Part shown: positions 60,172-64,000 of the stretch, piece by piece
Layout: each line of letters opens with the position of its first letter
Position numbering within the stretch: position 1 is the first letter of the stretch
Source: Chryseobacterium sp. 6424
GTDB lineage: Bacteria > Bacteroidota > Bacteroidia > Flavobacteriales > Weeksellaceae
Length of the DNA stretch: 64,000 nt
Assembly (NCBI RefSeq): GCF_003692615.1
Contig: NZ_CP023540.1
Coordinates: forward strand, 1,054,001-1,118,000
Reading direction: 5' to 3'
Notes under the pieces: generated by a model
The model's database searches: none
Seen by the model: only the letters and a program-made list of their open reading frames with translations
Told to the model about the DNA's origin: nothing
Position numbers and translations under genes: made by a program

Positions 60172-60626
60172 GAAGATCTCTTGAACGGCCAGCTGATTTG
60201 GCAGAAATTATACAGCGTATTTACCAACTCACCGAACATTCATCAAAACGGTGGGGCCGCATGTCTTGTGCACAGATGATGGTACACTGTAAAAGAATCT
60301 TAGAAGTCGGTACAGGCAAAACAGTTTTGCCGGAAACGCCCGCCATCATCAGGGTTTTGGGGATCTGTGCTAAAAAGGAAATACTGTTTTTCAACAACGG
60401 TATCCCACGCAATATGCCAACGTATGGCGTGGTAAAATTAAAAGAAAGTTGTAATTTTGAAGAATCCAGGGCAGACTTACTGATCGCGCTGGAGGAATTT
60501 GTAAAAGCCCTGAAACGAGACGAACTAATCCCAAAACATGCACTTTTTGGCGAAATGTCGAAGCAGCACTGGGGGTTTTTACAGTACAAACATCTAAATC
60601 ATCATTTAAAACAATTTGGCGTATGA
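60168..60626 (+). CDS. DUF1569-type DinB-like protein
   Basis: A 152-residue protein with a DinB-like four-helix pattern assigned to DUF1569. His residues likely to bind metal are in MMVHCKRILEVG (about residues 38-49) and at the C-terminal helix (LFGEMSKQHWGFLQYKHLNHH). The start is probably the GTG at 60168, which overlaps the YfiT stop (GTGA); a TTG at 60162 is the other option. It ends in ATGA, overlapping the YtxJ start. Two DinB-like proteins in tandem hint at related substrates. Function unknown. Confidence 0.75.
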   Translation: MRRSLERPADLAEIIQRIYQLTEHSSKRWGRMSCAQMMVHCKRILEVGTGKTVLPETPAIIRVLGICAKKEILFFNNGIPRNMPTYGVVKLKESCNFEESRADLLIALEEFVKALKRDELIPKHALFGEMSKQHWGFLQYKHLNHHLKQFGV

Positions 60627-61000
60627 GTTTTTTTAATAAAATATTCGGCAATTCTGACAGTACGGAATCAACAGTCCCTAGTTTCTGGAAATATATAGAG
60701 TCCGAGGCAGATCTGCAAAAAGCGGTAGAAGAATCCGCCAGTCAAAAAGTGGTAATTTTTAAACATTCCACCCGCTGTTTCATCAGCCAAACCGTCCTGA
60801 AGAATTTTGAAAAAGAAGTGGAGCAATCTGATAAAGAAGTGTCTTATTATTTCCTGGATTTGATTTCGTACCGTAATTTATCAAATAAAATCGCCGATGA
60901 CTTTAACGTGACTCACCAAAGTCCGCAGCTTATTGTTTTGGATAAAGGAAGGGCTGTAGCTGATGCCTCACACCAAAGCATATCCGTATCATTAATTTAA
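60623..61000 (+). CDS. ytxJ: Bacillithiol-system redox protein YtxJ
   Basis: A 125-residue thioredoxin-fold protein of the YtxJ (monothiol bacilliredoxin-like) family. The single active cysteine is in KHSTRCFISQTVLKNF (about residues 47-62; family motif is near TxCPIS, here TRCFIS). It has no signal peptide. The start ATGA overlaps the preceding gene's stop (60623-60626), so translation is coupled. In this operon it supports a bacillithiol redox role. Confidence 0.85.
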   Translation: MSFFNKIFGNSDSTESTVPSFWKYIESEADLQKAVEESASQKVVIFKHSTRCFISQTVLKNFEKEVEQSDKEVSYYFLDLISYRNLSNKIADDFNVTHQSPQLIVLDKGRAVADASHQSISVSLI

Positions 61001-61010
61001 CCGAAAAACT

Positions 61011-61601
61011 ATGCAGAATATTGAAAGCTACCTATCGGAAATTCTGGAACTGCCCCAGGAGGCGGTAAACCTTTGCAGTAGCCATTACCTACGGAAAATA
61101 GTAGCAAAAAATGAGTTTTTGCTGCGGGAAGGCGAGGTTTGCAAAGGTACTTATTTCGTAGAGAAAGGCTTGCTGCGTATGTATTCTATTGATAAAAACG
61201 GGAAAGAACACATCATTCAGTTTGCGCCCGAAAAATGGCTTATTTCTGACAGAAGTTCGCTGCACTTCAACGAAAAATCCCAATATTTTATCGAAGCGGT
61301 AGAAGACAGTGAAGTGCTGGAATTGCGGAACGATTTTTTTTCAAACATCAACGCGGCTTTTCCCAATACAATAGAAAATAACGATCTGCTGTTGCAAAAA
61401 CATATCCGCAGTCTGCAGAACCGGGTAAACTCTTTACTGGCAGATACCGCAGAAGAGCGTTATATGAGTTTCATTAAAATGTATCCTGACATCCTGCAAC
61501 GTGTGCCACAGTGGATGGTGGCTTCTTACCTTGGCATTACCCCCGAAAGTCTGAGCCGTGTACGAAAGGAACTGGCCAAGAAAAACTTTCAAACTTCATA
61601 A
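61011..61601 (+). CDS. Crp/Fnr-family transcriptional regulator
   Basis: A 196-residue regulator with an N-terminal cyclic-nucleotide-binding-like beta-roll (about residues 15-115, including LLREGEVCKGTYFVEKGLLRMY) and a C-terminal helix-turn-helix (about 155-190: VASYLGITPESLSRVRKELAK). The cNMP pocket residues are not clearly conserved, so it may sense something else or be ligand-free. It lies 10 nt after ytxJ and is probably the last gene of the operon. It could control the operon or another regulon. It ends at a bidirectional terminator. Confidence 0.9.
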   Translation: MQNIESYLSEILELPQEAVNLCSSHYLRKIVAKNEFLLREGEVCKGTYFVEKGLLRMYSIDKNGKEHIIQFAPEKWLISDRSSLHFNEKSQYFIEAVEDSEVLELRNDFFSNINAAFPNTIENNDLLLQKHIRSLQNRVNSLLADTAEERYMSFIKMYPDILQRVPQWMVASYLGITPESLSRVRKELAKKNFQTS

Positions 61602-61604
61602 ATT

Positions 61605-61638
61605 AAAAAAGGAATCTGTATAACAAATTCCTTTTTTT
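61605..61638. terminator. Bidirectional terminator between the Crp/Fnr gene and rpoD
   Basis: Stem AAAAAAGGAAT/ATTCCTTTTTT with a loop of about 11 nt is A-rich on the left and T-rich on the right. Confidence 0.75.
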
Positions 61639-61640
61639 GA

Positions 61641-62507
61641 TTATTTCCCTAAATAAGACTTCAAAATCTTACTTCTGGTATTATGCTTAAGCCTTTTGAT
61701 CGCTTTTTCCTTGATCTGGCGTACCCGTTCTCTGGTAAGGTCGAAGGTTTCACCAATTTCTTCCAAAGTCATAGGATGCTTCCCGTTCAGGCCGAAATAA
61801 AGACGAACCAGGTCAGCCTCACGCTGGGTAAGGGTTTGCAAGGCACGTTCAATTTCAATCTGAAGAGATTCCAGCATAAGGTCTTTATCCGGACTTGGTG
61901 ATTCACCGGAGCGTAAAACGTCATAAAGGTTAGAATCTTCACCTTCTACCAAAGGAGCATCCATTGATAGATGACGGCCAGAGTTTTTCATGGATTCCTT
62001 GATGTCATCCTCGCTCATATCCAACACTTCGGCCAGTTCTTCTGGGGATGGCGGACGTTCGTTTTCCTGCTCCAGATGCGCGTAAGCCTTGTTAATTTTA
62101 TTGATGGAGCCAATCTTGTTAAGCGGCAGCCTCACGATCCTCGATTGTTCTGCAAGTGCCTGTAGGATAGACTGGCGGATCCACCATACAGCGTAGGAAA
62201 TGAATTTAAAACCTCGGGTTTCGTCGTATCTCTTAGCGGCTTTCATTAATCCCAGGTTTCCTTCGTTAATCAGGTCGGGAAGGGAAAGCCCCTGGTTTTG
62301 GTATTGTTTACTCACCGACACTACGAAACGCAGGTTGGCTTTAATAAGTTTTTCAAGAGCAACGCGGTCACCGGCGCGTATTTTCTGTGCCAGTTCCACT
62401 TCTTCATCAGCGGTGATAAGATCTACTTTACCGATCTCCTGGAGGTATTTGTCCAGGGAAGCCGTTTCACGGTTGGTAACCTGCTTGGTAATTTTTAACT
62501 GTCTCAT
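61641..62507 (-). CDS. rpoD: RNA polymerase primary sigma factor RpoD
   Basis: A 288-residue sigma-70, of the short Bacteroidota type that lacks the long region 1.1. Region 1.2 ([18 protein letters not shown]), regions 2.1-2.4 ([54 protein letters not shown]) and region 4.2 ([26 protein letters not shown]) are all present. It recognises the TAnnTTTG -7 element found throughout this window. A small AGTCC/GGACT hairpin (62519-62535) lies just upstream of its start, in the untranslated leader. Confidence 0.96.
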   Translation of the reverse strand: MRQLKITKQVTNRETASLDKYLQEIGKVDLITADEEVELAQKIRAGDRVALEKLIKANLRFVVSVSKQYQNQGLSLPDLINEGNLGLMKAAKRYDETRGFKFISYAVWWIRQSILQALAEQSRIVRLPLNKIGSINKINKAYAHLEQENERPPSPEELAEVLDMSEDDIKESMKNSGRHLSMDAPLVEGEDSNLYDVLRSGESPSPDKDLMLESLQIEIERALQTLTQREADLVRLYFGLNGKHPMTLEEIGETFDLTRERVRQIKEKAIKRLKHNTRSKILKSYLGK

Positions 62508-62788
62508 GTATCAAATTAAGTCCTCTTTTTGGACTGCATTTTATTATACGATAAAACGTGATAAAAGGTTACAATATTTTAAATAAAACTTAATAAATTT
62601 TAAACAGTCATAAGAAAGCGAATCTGTGGTTCGTAAAAAAGGGAGTTAAATAGAAAGTTTTAAATATGCTATGTCACCTAATTATTATGTTTGATGAGGT
62701 ATTGAAGGATGTGCCAAGTTATCGCGCTGACGGTATTTTTATGAATAAATTATACTGAAGAAGCCTTAGCTTAAATGGTTTTGTAACC
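62508..62788. other. Intergenic region between rpoD and the aldo/keto reductase gene
   Basis: No convincing gene is seen in this AT-rich gap. It has an AGTCC/GGACT hairpin at 62519-62535, near the rpoD start. A possible 30-codon frame at 62666-62758 is too short and unsupported to call. Confidence 0.4.
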
Positions 62789-62797
62789 TACATTTGT
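62789..62797 (+). promoter_or_regulatory. -7 promoter element of the aldo/keto reductase gene
   Basis: TACATTTGT matches TAnnTTTG, 14 nt before the ATG at 62812. Confidence 0.5.
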
Positions 62798-62811
62798 AAT
62801 AAATTAAAATA

Positions 62812-63675
62812 ATGAAGGCATCACCCATTGTAATCGGTACCATGCGCTGGGGAATCTGGGGCGCTGGCCATTCCCAGAAACAGGTACAGCAACTGATTGA
62901 AACCGCGTTAACACACCAACTCACTACCTTCGATCATGCGGATATTTACGGCGATTACACCACCGAAAAACTCTTCGGTGAAGCTTTTTCGCAGATGGGT
63001 GTCGCAAGAGAAACCGTTCAGTTCATCAGCAAATGCGGCATCGAAATGCCATGCGGTAACAGAGATTATGAGGTAAAAGCATACAATTATTCACGCAGGC
63101 ATATCATCGCGTCAGTTGACCAAAGCCTTCGGAATCTGAAAACGGAATATCTTGATGTCTTGCTGCTGCACCGCCCGTCACCATTACTAAACCCACATGA
63201 AGTCGCCGAAACTTTTGAGATTTTGAGGCAACAGCAAAAAGTAAAACATTTCGGAGTCTCTAATTTTTCTGTAAGTCAGTTTAATATGCTGGATGCGTTT
63301 TTTCCGCTGATCACCAATCAGATAGAGGTGTCAGTAACCGAAACCAGCGCTTTCTACAACGGTACGCTCGATCAGTTGATGGAACGAGCTCTTAGGCCGA
63401 TGGCTTGGGGCGTACTTGGCAATTATTTTACACAAGAAACGCTACAGAACAAAAGGATAGCAGCCGTACTGCCGGCCTTATGTGATAAATATGAAGCAAA
63501 TGAAAACCAGTTACTGCTGGCCTTCCTGCTGCGGCATCCTTCGCGAATCCTTCCTGTAATCGGGACTTCACGCCATGATAAAATTGAAGAACTTGCGCAA
63601 AGTCTCTCACTAGAAATGGAGCATGAGGATTGGTTCAGATTGTTGCAGGCCTCCCGTGGATACGAGGTAGAGTAA
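62812..63675 (+). CDS. Aldo/keto reductase
   Basis: A 287-residue cytoplasmic NADPH-type oxidoreductase with the aldo/keto reductase barrel. Visible residues are FDHADIYGDYTTEKLFGEA (catalytic Asp/Tyr of the tetrad), the Lys in FISKCGI, LDVLLLHRPSPL (catalytic His) and the NADP-binding FGVSNFS and PVIGTSRHDKIEEL. It resembles the YdhF/general reductase branch. The substrate is unknown. It is monocistronic behind its own -7 element. Confidence 0.92.
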   Translation: MKASPIVIGTMRWGIWGAGHSQKQVQQLIETALTHQLTTFDHADIYGDYTTEKLFGEAFSQMGVARETVQFISKCGIEMPCGNRDYEVKAYNYSRRHIIASVDQSLRNLKTEYLDVLLLHRPSPLLNPHEVAETFEILRQQQKVKHFGVSNFSVSQFNMLDAFFPLITNQIEVSVTETSAFYNGTLDQLMERALRPMAWGVLGNYFTQETLQNKRIAAVLPALCDKYEANENQLLLAFLLRHPSRILPVIGTSRHDKIEELAQSLSLEMEHEDWFRLLQASRGYEVE

Positions 63676-63691
63676 GAAAAAGCTCAAAAAG

Positions 63692-63721
63692 TTGCTATAT
63701 TCAATTAATATCGTATCTTGC
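63692..63721 (+). promoter_or_regulatory. Candidate promoter of the RRM gene with a long 5' leader
   Basis: TTG at 63692-63694, a 19-nt spacer and TATCTTGC at 63714-63721 fit a degenerate -33/-7 promoter. The leader to the ATG at 63812 would be about 85 nt and includes a possible GTTGAA/TTCAAC hairpin. Confidence 0.4.
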
Positions 63722-63811
63722 ACCCGTTTTTATATCCGAATTCACTATGTTCATCATCGTTGAATTTCTTTTATAATTTCAACTATTATTAATTTTTAAT
63801 TTTTTTTTAAG

Positions 63812-64000
63812 ATGAACATTTTTGTTTCAAACATCAATTACGCAACAAGAGAAGAGTCTCTACAGGATTTATTTTCTGAGTACGGAGACGTTTCTTCCGC
63901 TAAAATCATCCTAGACCGTGAGACTGGTAGATCCAGAGGTTTCGGATTCGTAGAAATGAGTGACGAAGACGGTAAAAACGCTATTGAAGCGCTGAACGGT
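63812..64000 (+). CDS. RRM-domain RNA-binding protein, 3' end outside the window
   Basis: The visible 63 codons hold the first two-thirds of an RNA-recognition motif. RNP2 is IFVSNINY at the start and RNP1 is RSRGFGFVEM (about residues 41-50), the two aromatic RNA-contacting segments. In Bacteroidota such short single-RRM proteins are abundant RNA-binding proteins thought to act as post-transcriptional regulators or RNA chaperones. The long leader upstream fits a post-transcriptionally controlled gene. The C-terminus is cut by the window edge. Confidence 0.9.
   Translation, partial: MNIFVSNINYATREESLQDLFSEYGDVSSAKIILDRETGRSRGFGFVEMSDEDGKNAIEALNG

Noticed and set aside
62666..62758. A 30-codon frame in the rpoD-aldo/keto reductase gap
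   Set aside because: Too short, with no conserved feature and no terminator of its own.
1..64000. CRISPR arrays, tRNA genes, prophage or insertion-sequence transposases
   Set aside because: None was recognised by eye; tRNA detection without a program is unreliable, so a tRNA scan would be decisive.

Overview
The window looks like chromosomal DNA of a Bacteroidota member of class Flavobacteriia, most like Chryseobacterium and its relatives (Weeksellaceae). Three things point there: lineage-typical families (DUF5686, DUF4920, DUF1599, DUF4199, DUF6496, the BT_3928-type DoxX protein, long-form urocanate hydratase); a short primary sigma factor (RpoD, 288 aa); and promoters matching the Bacteroidota -7 element TAnnTTTG, seen upstream of about twenty genes. 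The exact genus is inferred. No tRNA, rRNA, CRISPR array, prophage or classical insertion sequence was seen.

Layout. 0-17 kb: queG (cut by the window edge), a rhodanese, a beta-barrel protein, glucokinase, YceI, an alpha/beta hydrolase, a frameshifted ABC1/UbiB kinase, sdaA, a tsaE-ald-DUF4258-tyrA run, dnaG-clpP, a DUF1599-DoxX-TerB-tpiA run and folP. 17-32 kb: almost entirely minus strand, with a DUF5686 outer-membrane protein, recG, a periplasmic thioredoxin, a peptide-use block (dipeptidyl-peptidase IV plus three POT transporters), a short DUF6496 gene, an XRE regulator and a TerC membrane protein. 32.1-32.4 kb: an AT-rich gap with DnaA-box-like sequences and operator palindromes, where gene direction switches. 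32-46 kb: almost entirely plus strand, with an M14 carboxypeptidase, DUF4920 (minus), an amino-acid permease, menB-menA-UPF0173, the SRP RNA (minus), a glycosyltransferase, a phosphohexomutase, an aminotransferase-kdsB pair, a LolA-like protein and a glutathione peroxidase. 46-51 kb: an envelope block on the minus strand, ftsK-lolA-lptF/G. 51-57 kb: the most accessory-looking part, with two polar or acidic small proteins, a solitary hutU, a DUF559 nuclease between 57-nt inverted repeats, an M23 peptidase, and a fasciclin gene joined to a TonB-receptor remnant. 57-64 kb: an S41 peptidase, nicotinamidase, a four-gene bacillithiol-type operon ending in a Crp/Fnr regulator, rpoD, an aldo/keto reductase and the start of an RRM RNA-binding protein.

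How the genes work together. DPP-IV and the POT carriers suggest growth on peptides, and AlaDH, SdaA, HutU and the permease fit amino-acid catabolism. MenB and MenA supply menaquinone. KdsB, LolA, LptF/G, DUF5686 and YceI serve the envelope. YfiT, a DinB-like protein and YtxJ indicate bacillithiol thiol chemistry.

Most notable observations. (1) A 584-bp unit in which a DUF559 nuclease gene lies between two 57-nt inverted repeats; all seven differences between the repeats fall in hairpin loops or keep base pairing. (2) An XRE repressor whose operator-like palindromes overlap its own -7 element and recur in the terC/M14 gap. (3) That same gap as a possible replication origin. (4) Glucokinase and DnaG proteins that lack textbook motif residues. 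(5) A deletion-type fusion of a fasciclin gene to a TonB-receptor pseudogene.
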